Shown here piece after piece: positions 34,347-43,468 of a DNA stretch of 64,000 nucleotides. Location: contig DBMG01000013.1 of NCBI GenBank assembly GCA_002304785.1, positions 30,881 through 94,880 on the forward strand, given 5' to 3'. The first letter of the stretch is position 1. Each line of letters starts with the position of its first letter. Position numbers and translations under genes: made by a program. The stretch is from Candidatus Accumulibacter sp. UBA704. GTDB taxonomy: Bacteria; Pseudomonadota; Gammaproteobacteria; Burkholderiales; Rhodocyclaceae. Below the pieces are notes generated by a model. It was not told where the DNA came from. It did not search any database and saw only the letters and a program-made list of their open reading frames with translations.

Positions 34347-35552
34347 ATGCGGATCAGTACGAGTCAAATCTTTCAGTCTGGATCACGGGGCCTCCTTGAT
34401 GGGCAGGCGTCGCTTTACAAGATTCAGAATCAGCTGTCTACCGGCAAGCGCTTTCTCTCGGCACAGGACGATCCCGTGGCTGCTGCCCAGGTCGTGCTCG
34501 TCAAGCAATCGCTGGCGGTCAATACGCAATATGCTGACAACCAGTCGAATGCCACCTCGCAGTTATCTCTCGAAGAAGACAAACTCAAGTCCATTGCCGA
34601 GAGTATCGAATTCATCATCGAACAGGTCCAGAACGGCAGCAACTCGACGTATTCGGATAGCGAGCGCGGATTCATCGCGCAGAGCTTGCAGAGCCAGTTC
34701 AATCTGCTGCTGGGCTGGGCGAACAGTTCGGACGCCAGTGGCTACTACCTGTTCTCCGGGTATCAGGGCAACACACAGCCATTCCAGCAGCAAGCCGACG
34801 GCACGGTGAACTACGTCGGTGACGACGGCCAGCGTCTGCTGCAGATCGGGCCGTCGCAGCAGATTTCGGTCAGCGACTCCGGGCGGAACATCTTCGTGAA
34901 TAATCGCACCGGAAACGGCACCTTCACATTGAGCCCCTGGATCTCCAATACGGGAACGGGCGTGATCGGAACCGGATCCGTGCTGGATCCGTCAGCCTGG
35001 ACCGGCGACAACTATCAGATTGCCTTCACGTCGGCGACGAACTATACGATCACCGACATGACGACGGGAACCCTCGTCGGAAACTACGCCTACAGTTCGG
35101 GGAGTTCGATTACCGGAATCCCCGGAGCTTCATTCTCGATTTCCGGAACGCCGGACGCGGGCGACGCGTTTACGGTTGCCCCAAGTACGAATCAGAGCGT
35201 CTTTGATACGCTGCAGAATCTTATCTCGGCCTTTTCCGCGACTACGTCGGGCAATGCTGCGGCATTGGCGGCGTTGAAGAACAAGATCAACGAAGGGACG
35301 GCGAATCTCAATGCAGTACTCGATAATGTGCTGGGTGTCCAGGCGTCCGTTGGCTCGCGCATGAACGAGGTCAGTTCCCTGTCAAGCACCTCGGAGGCAC
35401 TGGATACGCACTATCAGGAGCAACTCTCGAAACTCCAGGATGTCGATTATGTCGAAGCAATTTCGGCTTTTACTCAACAGAAGATGCAACTCGAAGCGGC
35501 CCAGAGTTCATTCGCCAAGATCAGCGGATTGAGCCTGTTCAACTATCTTTGA
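34347..35552 (+). CDS. flgL: Hook-filament junction protein FlgL (HAP3)
   Basis: Second junction protein, flagellin-like at its ends. The 401 residues start MRISTSQIFQSGSRGLLDGQASLYKIQNQLSTGKR, with QDDPVAAAQ, and finish QKMQLEAAQSSFAKISGLSLFNYL (segments). Central Ser/Gly/Thr-rich insertion (about 130-290) gives more than the usual 300-320 residues. It is cotranscribed with flgK (17-base gap) and overlaps the following lipoprotein gene by one base. Confidence 0.95.
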   Translation: MRISTSQIFQSGSRGLLDGQASLYKIQNQLSTGKRFLSAQDDPVAAAQVVLVKQSLAVNTQYADNQSNATSQLSLEEDKLKSIAESIEFIIEQVQNGSNSTYSDSERGFIAQSLQSQFNLLLGWANSSDASGYYLFSGYQGNTQPFQQQADGTVNYVGDDGQRLLQIGPSQQISVSDSGRNIFVNNRTGNGTFTLSPWISNTGTGVIGTGSVLDPSAWTGDNYQIAFTSATNYTITDMTTGTLVGNYAYSSGSSITGIPGASFSISGTPDAGDAFTVAPSTNQSVFDTLQNLISAFSATTSGNAAALAALKNKINEGTANLNAVLDNVLGVQASVGSRMNEVSSLSSTSEALDTHYQEQLSKLQDVDYVEAISAFTQQKMQLEAAQSSFAKISGLSLFNYL

Positions 35553-36067
35553 TGAAAACACGGTTTTTTCTGTCGGTCGCCGTTCTCGCCCTTAGCATCG
35601 CTGCCTGCACGACGGTCGACTCTGTGCAGCAATCGGGTGAAATCGTCTCCCGGCCGGGAGTTGATGTCACGCCGGATATTGCTGTAAGCGCGGAGACCCA
35701 GGCCGTCGCCGCCGGGCTGCTGATCTGGGGGCACCCTGTCAGTGCGTTTGGTTTGCCAGGCGAGGTCTTCAACCCGCGAAACAGTGCGCTCCTTTACATC
35801 ATCTATGATCCGCTCGCGCCAAATTGGACGATCAAGGAGCAAGCACTCAATGCGGAGATGTATCATCTTTCGTTGCGCGCCAAGCATTTTCGCGTCGGCG
35901 GTGATGGCGAGGCAATCCAGATCCTAAAACGGCGGGCCTTGCAACTCCAGCGGGAGAAGGGGTTTTCCGGATACCGCCTGCTCGATTATTCCGAAGGTGT
36001 GGAATCCAGCACGCCCTTTACCTATCGCGTTTCCGAAGGGACCGTTCAGCTGGTGAATAGCCGGTGA
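35552..36067 (+). CDS. Uncharacterised lipoprotein at the end of the flgKL operon
   Basis: A 171-residue precursor with an N-terminal lipoprotein signal (MKTRFFLSVAVLALSIAACTT, lipobox IAAC). I do not recognise the mature domain. It includes LLIWGHPVSAFGLPGEVFNPRN, YIIYDPLAPNWTIKEQALN and a basic C-terminal half ending FTYRVSEGTVQLVNSR. Its ATG overlaps the flgL stop (TGATG), so it is translationally coupled to flgL and should share the sigma-28 promoter. A link to envelope placement of the hook or filament is possible but only by position. Confidence 0.8.
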   Translation: MKTRFFLSVAVLALSIAACTTVDSVQQSGEIVSRPGVDVTPDIAVSAETQAVAAGLLIWGHPVSAFGLPGEVFNPRNSALLYIIYDPLAPNWTIKEQALNAEMYHLSLRAKHFRVGGDGEAIQILKRRALQLQREKGFSGYRLLDYSEGVESSTPFTYRVSEGTVQLVNSR

Positions 36068-36071
36068 CAAA

Positions 36072-36848
36072 TCAGCTCAGGACGAAGTTTCCGAGCATCA
36101 ACCGCAACCCCGTTTCGAAAAACTGCATCAGCGGTTGAATCAGATACGGCAGGCTGATATACAGCGCGGCAAAGCCCAGCGCGATCGTGATCGGGAAGCC
36201 GATGACGATGAGGTTGAGCTGTGGTGCCACGCGGCCCAGGACTCCGAGTGCGGTATTCGTGATGAGCAGGGCGACGATTATCGGTAGAGCGATCAGCAAT
36301 CCCGCCGAGAACACAATCGCCGCCGCATTTGCCAGGTTTGCCCAGGATGCGCTGCCGGGCAGAACGCCTATCGGCAGCGCGCGAAAACTCTGCGCCAGCG
36401 TTGATAGCACCATCAAGTGTCCATCGATGGCCAGAAACATGAGCAGGGCGAGAATGCCGATCAATTCCGAGACAACCGGCGTCTGCGATGTGCTCGCCGG
36501 ATCGTAGCTGGTGGCAAATCCGAGGCCCATCTGCATGCTGAATACCGTGCCCGCCATGTCGACGGCGCTGAATACAAGGCGCAGTGAAAATCCCATGGCA
36601 TAGCCGATCAGCATTTGCTCCGCCAAGACCAGAAGTCCCGCACCCGACGCTGGTTCGATCGTCGGCAGTCGGTCGAGTCCCGGGGCGATGACCATGGTGA
36701 TGGCCAGTCCGAGGACCAGCCGCACGAGCATGGGCAGGCTGGCATTGTTGAATGGCGGGGCAGCGTAAAGCAGGGCAAGAATGCGCGTCAGAGGGAAGAT
36801 GAACGCAGCGATCATGGCGTTCAGTTCGGCTGACGTGACGGTGATCAT
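36072..36848 (-). CDS. fliR: Flagellar export gate protein FliR
   Basis: Integral inner-membrane part of the FliPQR export channel (258 residues, about six hydrophobic segments). Family signatures include the N-terminal FPLTRILALLYAAPPFNNASLPMLVRL, LIGYAMGFSLRLVFSAVDMAG and ISLPYLIQPLMQFFETGLRL (segments). It is the last gene of the fliK-R operon, converging on the lipoprotein gene with a 4-base gap. Confidence 0.96.
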   Translation of the reverse strand: MITVTSAELNAMIAAFIFPLTRILALLYAAPPFNNASLPMLVRLVLGLAITMVIAPGLDRLPTIEPASGAGLLVLAEQMLIGYAMGFSLRLVFSAVDMAGTVFSMQMGLGFATSYDPASTSQTPVVSELIGILALLMFLAIDGHLMVLSTLAQSFRALPIGVLPGSASWANLANAAAIVFSAGLLIALPIIVALLITNTALGVLGRVAPQLNLIVIGFPITIALGFAALYISLPYLIQPLMQFFETGLRLMLGNFVLS

Positions 36849-36854
36849 TCCCTG

Positions 36855-37124
36855 TCAGCCAATCAGTTGCGGGATTCTTTCGAACAGCTGCCGGATATAG
36901 TCGACGATCATCTGCAACATCCACGGGCCGGCCAGGATCAGGATCAGAAATATCCCGACCAGCTTCGGGATGAACGACAGCGTGGCTTCGTTGATCTGCG
37001 TGGCGGCTTGAAAGATGCTGATGATGAGGCCTATCACCAGCGCCGAAAGGAGCAGTGGGGCAGACAAAAGCAGGGCGACTTCGATAGCCTGTCGACCAAG
37101 ATACATCACGGTTTCAGGCGTCAT
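36855..37124 (-). CDS. fliQ: Flagellar export gate protein FliQ
   Basis: Small (89-residue) two-helix membrane subunit of the FliPQR channel, standard length. MTPETVMYLGRQAIEVALLLSAPLLLSALVIGLIISIFQAATQINE is typical (segment), followed by LVGIFLILILAGPWMLQMI. The start at 37124 overlaps the fliP stop by 4 bases; a 14-residue upstream extension in the frame is inside fliP and rejected. Confidence 0.96.
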   Translation of the reverse strand: MTPETVMYLGRQAIEVALLLSAPLLLSALVIGLIISIFQAATQINEATLSFIPKLVGIFLILILAGPWMLQMIVDYIRQLFERIPQLIG

Positions 37125-37870
37125 GTCGCAAAACTCATCACGAGGGAACCGAGCATCAGGTGCCATCCGTCGACCAGAACAAAAAGCATCAGTTTGAATG
37201 GCAACGATACCATCACCGGCGACATCATCATCATGCCCATCGACATCAGGACGCTGGCCACCACCATGTCGATGATCAGGAACGGGATGAAGATGATGAA
37301 TCCGATCTGGAATGCGGTCTTCAACTCGCTGGTGACGAATGCTGGAATGAGGACGCGCATCGGGACATCATCGGGCGATTCCAGCTTCGGGGTATTTCCC
37401 AGTCGCGCAAAAAGGCCGATATCCGTTTCCCGGGTTTGCTTAAGCATGAACGCCTTCAATGGAACGGCCCCGCGATCGACTGCCTGGACGAAAGTGATCT
37501 TGTTGTCCGATAGCGGGAGGTAGGCGTCGACGTATATTTTTTCCAGCACCGGCGACATGATGAAGAAAGTCAGGAATAGCGAGAGTCCCACAATGACCTG
37601 GTTAGGCGGTGAGGTCTGCGTTCCCAGGGCATGCCGAAGAATGGACAGGACGATGATAATGCGGGTGAAACCGGTCATCATCAGCAGACCCGCCGGAATG
37701 AACGTCAGCGCGGTAAGCGTGATCAGCGTCTGGATGGACAGCGTATAGGTCTGGCTTCCGCCGGCACCGGGCGTACTGGTGAGCGCCGGCAGGCCTCCGG
37801 TTTGCGCCAACGCGACAAAGGGAGTAGCCAAGAGCAGCAGGAGCAGCCAGCGAGCGCTAGGAGTTTTCAT
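37121..37870 (-). CDS. fliP: Flagellar export gate protein FliP
   Basis: Core of the export channel, made with a cleavable signal (RWLLLLLLATPFVALAQTG). The 249 residues have the family motifs TRIIIVLSILRHALGTQTSPPNQVIVGLSLFLTFF and DMVVASVLMSMGMMMMSPVMVSLPFKLMLFVLVDGW, quoted as segments. Overlaps fliO by 14 bases and fliQ by 4. Confidence 0.97.
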   Translation of the reverse strand: MKTPSARWLLLLLLATPFVALAQTGGLPALTSTPGAGGSQTYTLSIQTLITLTALTFIPAGLLMMTGFTRIIIVLSILRHALGTQTSPPNQVIVGLSLFLTFFIMSPVLEKIYVDAYLPLSDNKITFVQAVDRGAVPLKAFMLKQTRETDIGLFARLGNTPKLESPDDVPMRVLIPAFVTSELKTAFQIGFIIFIPFLIIDMVVASVLMSMGMMMMSPVMVSLPFKLMLFVLVDGWHLMLGSLVMSFAT

Positions 37871-38315
37871 GCGTTCGCTCTGTCATCTGCTTGAGCCAGT
37901 GGCCAAACCGGTTGTCCGTGTCCTTGGTCGGAGGCAATTCCCCCTTGGGGAGCGTATGCAGGGTCTTGATCTGTCCGGGAACGATGCCGACGACGATCCA
38001 CGTGTCGCCGACTTCAAGGAGGACGATGCGCTCGCGGGGACTGATCATCAGTCCTCCGACAATGCGCAATGGGCCGGTGATTCCGAAGGTCTTGCCGCCG
38101 TTGAGTCGGCGCAACAGGAAAGCACCGAGGAAAAGCAGGCTGACGATCAGTGCCAGAGCGAGCAGCATTTGCAGTATCGCGCTTCCAGGGATTCCCGGCG
38201 TGTCGGGGACGGCCGGTGATTGCGCCGATGCGGCTACCGGCATCCATGCGGCAAGGAATGCCGGCAACAAGGCCGCATATCTATAGCGGTAACGGGAATC
38301 GGAGCGAGGGGTCAC
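37857..38315 (-). CDS. fliO: Flagellar export scaffold protein FliO
   Basis: Membrane scaffold that helps assemble the FliPQR channel. The 152 residues begin with a signal-like stretch (AALLPAFLAAWMPVAASAQ). A transmembrane helix follows (ILQMLLALALIVSLLFLGAFLLRRL), then a small cytoplasmic domain (LRIVGGLMISPRERIVLLEVGDTWIVVGI). The start appears to be GTG at 38315 without a good ribosome-binding site. There is an 80-base gap to fliN upstream that holds nothing recognisable. Confidence 0.9.
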   Translation of the reverse strand: MTPRSDSRYRYRYAALLPAFLAAWMPVAASAQSPAVPDTPGIPGSAILQMLLALALIVSLLFLGAFLLRRLNGGKTFGITGPLRIVGGLMISPRERIVLLEVGDTWIVVGIVPGQIKTLHTLPKGELPPTKDTDNRFGHWLKQMTERTHENS

Positions 38316-38395
38316 TTGGCGGACAGGGAATGGAATCTGCCCGCTATCTTAATCGAAGCGGCGGGACGGGGGAATCTTGTTGTCGGCCGCGAACG

Positions 38396-38827
38396 TCAGC
38401 GGCCGATTTTACGCATGCGTTCGGAGGGCGTAATGATGTCCGTGAGACGAATGCCGAACTTGTCATTGACCACGACGACTTCGCCTTGGGCAATCAGCGT
38501 TCCATTGACGTAGACGCTCATGGGCTCGCCGGCCATGGCGTCGAGCTCGACAACCGATCCGTGGGCAAGTTGCAGGAGATTCTTGATGGTGATCTTCGTG
38601 CGGCCAAGCTCGACGGCGATCTGGACCGGGATGTCGAGGATCATGTCCAGTTCGTTCATCATCGAAGCCTTGCCGGCGGTTTCCCCGAACGACGGAAATA
38701 TCTGCGCCGACTGCGCTTGCGGAGCGGATGACTCGGCAAGCGCCTGCTCGGCCATGGCGGCAGCCCAATCATCTTCCATGTTGGGTTCGGTATCGGATTT
38801 GGGGTTGTTGCCAGTTCCGTCGACCAT
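38396..38827 (-). CDS. fliN: Flagellar motor switch protein FliN
   Basis: C-ring component that with FliM binds CheY-P and localises FliH/FliI. The 143 residues have an acidic variable N-terminus (about 1-55). The SpoA domain follows: LDIPVQIAVELGRTKITIKNLLQL, GSVVELDAMAGEPMSVYVNGTLIAQGEVVVVNDKFGIRLTDII (segments). It starts 3 bases after the fliM stop. Confidence 0.97.
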   Translation of the reverse strand: MVDGTGNNPKSDTEPNMEDDWAAAMAEQALAESSAPQAQSAQIFPSFGETAGKASMMNELDMILDIPVQIAVELGRTKITIKNLLQLAHGSVVELDAMAGEPMSVYVNGTLIAQGEVVVVNDKFGIRLTDIITPSERMRKIGR

Positions 38828-38830
38828 GTG

Positions 38831-39829
38831 TTAACTCCTTGGTGGCGCCGTTTCGTCGACGTCGGGGGAAATGAATTTCTCGATCTTCAGCGCGTACTGC
38901 CCTCCTTGCTGGCCATAAGTGCCTTCCAACAAGGGGATGTCATCGACGCTGGCGGTGATCTTTTCTGGAATGTTGATCGGGATGATGTCCCCGGCTTTGA
39001 GCTTGAGAATTTCCCCGAGCGAAATGGTTGTCGTCGCCAGATTGGCGGCTATTTCCACCTCTGCATCCTTGAGTTGCTTGCGCAGCATCAGGATCCAGCG
39101 TTGGTCGGTGGACAACTGGTCGCTTTGCATTGCGCTGTAGAGCAGGTCGCGGATCGGTTCGACCATCGAATACGGGAAGCAGATGTGCATATCGGCAGCT
39201 GTCCCGCCGAATTCGAGGGAGAAGGTCGTCGAGATGACGATTTCCGAGGGCGTGGCAATATTGGCGAATTGCGAATTCATCTCGGAACGGATGTACTCGA
39301 ACGAGATGTCGTAAACCGGCTTCCATGAGCGTGCGTATTCCGCGAATACCACATTGAGCATTCCCTGGATGATCCGCTGCTCGGTTCCCGTGAAATCTCG
39401 TCCCTCGACGCGGGTATGGAAACGGCCGTCGCCTCCGAACATGTTGTCCACGACGAGGAATACGAGGTTCGGGTCGAAGACGAAAAGCGAAGTCCCCCGC
39501 AATGGTTTTGCCGCAACGAGATTAAGGTTCGTCGGTACGACGAGATTGCGGATGAACTCGCTGTATTTCTGTACCCTGATGGGGCCGACGGAGATTTCCG
39601 TCGTGCGGTGCATGTAGTTGAACAGCCCGATGCGCAGGTAGCGGGCGAAGCGCTCGTTGATAAGTTCGAGCGTCGGCATCCGTCCGCGAACGATCCGTTC
39701 CTGCGTTCCGAGATTGTACGAGCGGACGCCGCCAGCGCCATCATCGGTTGATTCCGGCTCGTCTGATTCTCCGGTAACGCCCTTGAGTAGTGCGTCTACC
39801 TCGTCCTGGGAGAGAAAATCGGTGGCCAT
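38831..39829 (-). CDS. fliM: Flagellar motor switch protein FliM
   Basis: C-ring protein that receives CheY-P. The N-terminal peptide FLSQDEVDALLKGV is the classic CheY-binding motif. The middle CheC-like domain follows (IRVQKYSEFIRNLVVPTNLNLVA, FGGDGRFHTRVEGRDFTGTEQRII). The C-terminal SpoA domain ends the protein. The 332 residues are of standard length. It is followed by fliN and preceded by fliL (5 bases). Confidence 0.97.
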   Translation of the reverse strand: MATDFLSQDEVDALLKGVTGESDEPESTDDGAGGVRSYNLGTQERIVRGRMPTLELINERFARYLRIGLFNYMHRTTEISVGPIRVQKYSEFIRNLVVPTNLNLVAAKPLRGTSLFVFDPNLVFLVVDNMFGGDGRFHTRVEGRDFTGTEQRIIQGMLNVVFAEYARSWKPVYDISFEYIRSEMNSQFANIATPSEIVISTTFSLEFGGTAADMHICFPYSMVEPIRDLLYSAMQSDQLSTDQRWILMLRKQLKDAEVEIAANLATTTISLGEILKLKAGDIIPINIPEKITASVDDIPLLEGTYGQQGGQYALKIEKFISPDVDETAPPRS

Positions 39830-39834
39830 GTCAG

Positions 39835-40377
39835 TTACTGGATGATGAAGGAGGTGAAAAGCACTTCCTTGACCGGTTCTTCCCCGCCTTTAGTGCCGGC
39901 GCTGAGCACCGCATTCATCTGGTCGCGGATCTCGCCGGCCAGCTTTTCCTTGCCTTCCTTGGTGAGCAACTCAGACGCCTTTTTTCCGGAAAGCAGCATC
40001 ATCACGTTATTGCGGATCTTCGGGGTGAACGTCTTGATCCTGTCTCCGCTCGCGATATCGGCAACCTCCACGGAAAGAATGAGCTGCAGGAATTGATCCC
40101 CCGATTCGGGGACGAGGTTGACTGTAAAAGCGTCAAGCGCCACATACACGGGCAGCGCTTCCTTGCCCTTTTTCTTGCTGGTCTTGGCGCTCTCGGTCAC
40201 GGCTTCAGCATCGTCACCTTCTTCGGGGTTATGCTTCTTCATCAGGAAGAATGCGGCTGTTCCCCCCAGAGCGAGCACTACCACGAGCGCCGCGGCAACG
40301 ATGATCAGCAGCTTCTTGCTTTTTCTGGGCGGAGCGACGTCCGCGGCGGGTGTTTCAGGCTTGGCTTCCTTGGCCAT
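39835..40377 (-). CDS. fliL: Flagellar basal body-associated protein FliL
   Basis: Stator-associated membrane protein (180 residues). A cytoplasmic N-terminus leads into one membrane helix (KKLLIIVAAALVVVLALGGTAAFFLM). The acidic linker EEGDDAEAV precedes a periplasmic domain related to stomatin/SPFH-like folds (VYVALDAFTVNLVPESGDQFLQLILSVEV). The C-terminus VKEVLFTSFIIQ is typical. It lies in the fliK-R operon. Confidence 0.94.
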   Translation of the reverse strand: MAKEAKPETPAADVAPPRKSKKLLIIVAAALVVVLALGGTAAFFLMKKHNPEEGDDAEAVTESAKTSKKKGKEALPVYVALDAFTVNLVPESGDQFLQLILSVEVADIASGDRIKTFTPKIRNNVMMLLSGKKASELLTKEGKEKLAGEIRDQMNAVLSAGTKGGEEPVKEVLFTSFIIQ

Positions 40378-40445
40378 CTTCGAGACCTCACTCTTATTGT
40401 CTGGTTCCCTGTTGTTTCCGGCGAGCTATCCGCGCGCGTCGTCGA

Positions 40446-41516
40446 TCAGGCGAAAATATCGACCAGGCCACGTCCTTGCCCTGTCACGACCAGCCCTGGC
40501 GTCCAGGCCGCCGGCGCGTCAGGTGCAAGTATAGCGTTATCGTTGGCCAAGCGGGATGCGCTGCCGGATCCGTTGTCCTGTCCGGATGCCTGTTGGCGGA
40601 ACGATTCGGCGCTTACGTTCGCCTGGCCCAGGTCGATACCGACGCCGGCCAGCATTTCCCTCAGCCTCGGCAACGCGGCTTCAATGGTTTCCCTCACCTC
40701 GGCATTCGTCGAGACGAAGGTCGCGGTGGCGGACGATGTGCCATTGTCGATCTTCAGCGATATCTCGATGCTCCCCATCTGCGGGGGCGTCAGCGTGAGT
40801 TCTGCCGCCTGCTTGTGGCTGGTCGCGAGCCATACAACTTTCTGTGCGAAATCGTTGTTCCAGTCGCGATCACGCACAGGCGTCGGGACAACGAGAGGCG
40901 CGCCGTCCTGGCGAATGGCATGAGCACCGGCTTGAACGACTGGGACGGAAGATTGTGCCTCGTTCGTGCCGGCAGTTTGTATTTCTGGCGCCTTCGGGCT
41001 GGTCGAGGCCATGTTCTCGCTTGAAGCGGCGGGTGCGGGCGCGGCAAATTTTGCCGCCTTCTGCTCGTATGCCGGGGGCGTTGTTTCCGGCGTTGTGGGC
41101 GACGTAATTTCAGGAGCCTCCTGCCGCGAAACATCGGCAGGATTTGCGATTGGTGCGGCGCTCGGTGCGCTCGTCCCGTTTGTGAGCGGTGCGGCCCCAC
41201 CAGCTTGCGGAAGTGCGGCAGTTGCGTCATTCCTCTGCTCCACTGGCGCTTGAGACAAGGCCGCGAGTAATGCCAAGGGGGCGTTCGGGTCGGTGCCTTC
41301 GCTGGGTTCTTCATTGCCCTCGGGTTTGTTCTCCAACGATTCCAGCGTGGCGACCTCAGAATTTGCGCCGGAAATGCCTGGAGCGGCCTGGGACAGTTGT
41401 CCAAGCAGCATGCTTGCGAAATCGTCGCCTGCCCCGTCGCCTTCGGCGGGAACGCCGGCCTCCGGGACAGAAGCTTGGTTAATCTTTGGCGGTGCCGATA
41501 CGATGGTGATGGGCAT
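40446..41516 (-). CDS. fliK: Flagellar hook-length control protein FliK
   Basis: Secreted ruler that measures hook length and triggers FlhB switching. The 356 residues have a long Pro/Ala/Ser/Glu-rich N-terminal ruler (1-230) and the C-terminal Flg_hook domain with AAELTLTPPQMGSIEISLKIDNG, ATFVSTNAEVRETIEAALPRLREMLAGVGIDLGQANVSAE (segments). A sigma-54 promoter lies 36 bases upstream, so it heads the fliK-L-M-N-O-P-Q-R unit. A second FliK-like gene is found at 51178. Confidence 0.92.
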   Translation of the reverse strand: MPITIVSAPPKINQASVPEAGVPAEGDGAGDDFASMLLGQLSQAAPGISGANSEVATLESLENKPEGNEEPSEGTDPNAPLALLAALSQAPVEQRNDATAALPQAGGAAPLTNGTSAPSAAPIANPADVSRQEAPEITSPTTPETTPPAYEQKAAKFAAPAPAASSENMASTSPKAPEIQTAGTNEAQSSVPVVQAGAHAIRQDGAPLVVPTPVRDRDWNNDFAQKVVWLATSHKQAAELTLTPPQMGSIEISLKIDNGTSSATATFVSTNAEVRETIEAALPRLREMLAGVGIDLGQANVSAESFRQQASGQDNGSGSASRLANDNAILAPDAPAAWTPGLVVTGQGRGLVDIFA

Positions 41517-41551
41517 GGACTATTCCTGAAAGCGAAATGCGTGTGGCTATC

Positions 41552-41567
41552 AGCAATATCTGTGCCA
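41552..41567 (-). promoter_or_regulatory. Sigma-54 promoter of the fliK-R operon
   Basis: On the minus strand TGGCACAGATATTGCT: exact TGGCAC and TTGCT elements with GG-N10-GC spacing. It lies 36 bases before fliK, in the gap after fliJ, and is one of the best -24/-12 matches in the window. Confidence 0.88.
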
Positions 41568-41590
41568 AAAATCGGTTCTCAATCCAGGGG

Positions 41591-42034
41591 TCAGATCGCC
41601 TTGTCGTCTTTCTTGCGAGCGGCAAATTCGTCCTGGACTTTTTGCTCTTTCTTCAGTTCCCGCGCATTTTCGCTGGAGAAATGTCGCTCGGATAGCGTGT
41701 CGAAGGCCTGCAGCTTTTTCTTCTGTTGCTGCCATTGCACCTGGCCAGCAGCAGTATTCCTGACCTGGGTGGCGACTGTCTTCCGCTGGACGTCGATGGC
41801 CTCGTCGAGACGATTGAGAAATTGCTGGAAGTTGTGCCATTCGCGCTGAGTCAGCCCTTTCTGGGCCGATTCACGAAAGCGGGTGGCGTATTCGTCGCGA
41901 TACCGTTGCAGCATTTCCAGCTTGGCCTTGGCGTCCTTTTCGTTGGCGATCAGGCGGGCCAGATTGCGTGTTGCCTCGTCGGTGCGAATTTGCATGAGAT
42001 CGAGAACGGTCTGCAAGGCAAATGGTTTGGTCAT
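41591..42034 (-). CDS. fliJ: Flagellar export apparatus protein FliJ
   Basis: Coiled-coil protein (147 residues) that acts as central stalk of the FliI ATPase ring and recycles export chaperones. Nearly all helical and charged (DEATRNLARLIANEKDAKAKLEMLQRYRDEYATRFRE; KKKLQAFDTLSERHFSSENARELKKEQKVQDE, segments), with the family length. It starts 2 bases after fliI and ends the fliFGHIJ unit. Confidence 0.93.
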   Translation of the reverse strand: MTKPFALQTVLDLMQIRTDEATRNLARLIANEKDAKAKLEMLQRYRDEYATRFRESAQKGLTQREWHNFQQFLNRLDEAIDVQRKTVATQVRNTAAGQVQWQQQKKKLQAFDTLSERHFSSENARELKKEQKVQDEFAARKKDDKAI

Positions 42035-42036
42035 GA

Positions 42037-43455
42037 TCAGCGTCTGGCACCGAACAGGCCGTCGAGCTGATCGAGGCTGCTGTCGAAATCGGCCCTTTCG
42101 GCGAGCGGCTGCTGCAGGAATCGTTCAAAGGACGGATAGAAGTTGATGGCCTGGTCCAACAGCGGGTCCGAGCCGGCCGCGTAGGCACCGACGCTGATCA
42201 AGTCGCGCGAACGTTGATAGCGCGAATACAGCTGCTTGAACTGCCGGATCTTCTCGAAATGTTCTGGCTGGATGAGGTTGACCATGGCGCGCGAGATCGA
42301 CTGTTCGATATCGATCGCCGGATAGTGCCCCGCGTCTGCAAGCAGCCGCGAAAGAACGATATGCCCGTCGAGGATGGCGCGCGCAGCGTCGGCTATCGGG
42401 TCCTGCTGGTCGTCCCCTTCGGTGAGAACGGTATAGAACGCCGTGATCGAGCCGCCGCCGTCGGCTCCGTTACCGGCGCGTTCCACGAGTTGCGGTAGAC
42501 GGGCGAAGACTGAAGGCGGATAACCGCGCGTAACCGGAGGTTCGCCGATGGCCAGGGCTATCTCACGCTGCGCCATGGCGTAGCGGGTCAGCGAATCCAT
42601 GATCAGCAGGACGTGGCGGCCCTGGTCGCGGAAGTGCTCGGCGATCGACGTGGCGTAGGCGGCACCCTGCATGCGCATGAGCGGGCTGACGTCGGCCGGG
42701 GCGGCAACCACGACCGAACGGTGCAAACCTTCTTCACCCAGAATCTGCTCGATGAACTCCTTCACCTCGCGGCCGCGTTCGCCGATCAATCCGACGACGA
42801 TCACCTCGGCCTCGGTGTAGCGAGCCATCATGCCGAGCAGAACACTCTTGCCGACCCCCGAACCTGCGAACAGGCCCATGCGCTGGCCGCGACCTACCGT
42901 GAGCAAGGCGTTGATGCAACGGACGCCGACGTCGAGGAAGTGATCGATCGGAGCCCGCGACATGGGATTCACCGGGCGTCCCTGCAACGGCCTGAGAGTG
43001 TCCGTAAACAACGGTCCGAGCCGGTCGAGCGGGCGGCCTGCGCCGTCAATGACTCTTCCCAGCAGTGAGTCTCCCACAGGCAGCAGCTTGGCCCGGTCAA
43101 CGGCGCGTCTTCTGGCCGGAACAGGCTGCCCGACCTTGGGTCGAATCGCCGGGGTCTCCAGCGCCACGACCCGCGCGCCAGGGGACAGTCCATAGACATC
43201 CTCCGAGGGCATGAGAAACAGCCTTTCGCCGTTGAACCCGACGACTTCCGCTTCAATCGGCGAGCCGCCGACGGGAATGATCCGGCATGAACTACCGAGC
43301 GGCAATTTGAGGCCAGACGCTTCCATGACTAGTCCGTTGATGCGCGTCAGGTGACCGCTGGGCAGCAGCGGAGATGCTTGGGCGGCGGCCTCGCGGCAGT
43401 TGTCCAGAAAGGTGTTCCAGGCTCCAAGATGCTGGTTTTGTACGTTTTCGTTCAT
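42037..43455 (-). CDS. fliI: Flagellar export ATPase FliI
   Basis: Hexameric ATPase of flagellar type III export, related to F1 beta subunit. The 472 residues contain Walker A (GLFAGSGVGKSVLLGMMARY, near 185), VVGLIGERGREVKEF, Walker B (HVLLIMDSLTRYAMAQREIALAIGEPP, segment) and the FliI-typical GSITAFYTVLTEGDDQQDPIAD. The first 25 residues are the FliH-binding helix. It is between fliH (13-base gap) and fliJ. Confidence 0.97.
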   Translation of the reverse strand: MNENVQNQHLGAWNTFLDNCREAAAQASPLLPSGHLTRINGLVMEASGLKLPLGSSCRIIPVGGSPIEAEVVGFNGERLFLMPSEDVYGLSPGARVVALETPAIRPKVGQPVPARRRAVDRAKLLPVGDSLLGRVIDGAGRPLDRLGPLFTDTLRPLQGRPVNPMSRAPIDHFLDVGVRCINALLTVGRGQRMGLFAGSGVGKSVLLGMMARYTEAEVIVVGLIGERGREVKEFIEQILGEEGLHRSVVVAAPADVSPLMRMQGAAYATSIAEHFRDQGRHVLLIMDSLTRYAMAQREIALAIGEPPVTRGYPPSVFARLPQLVERAGNGADGGGSITAFYTVLTEGDDQQDPIADAARAILDGHIVLSRLLADAGHYPAIDIEQSISRAMVNLIQPEHFEKIRQFKQLYSRYQRSRDLISVGAYAAGSDPLLDQAINFYPSFERFLQQPLAERADFDSSLDQLDGLFGARR

Positions 43456-43468
43456 GGCGCGAAGCGGA

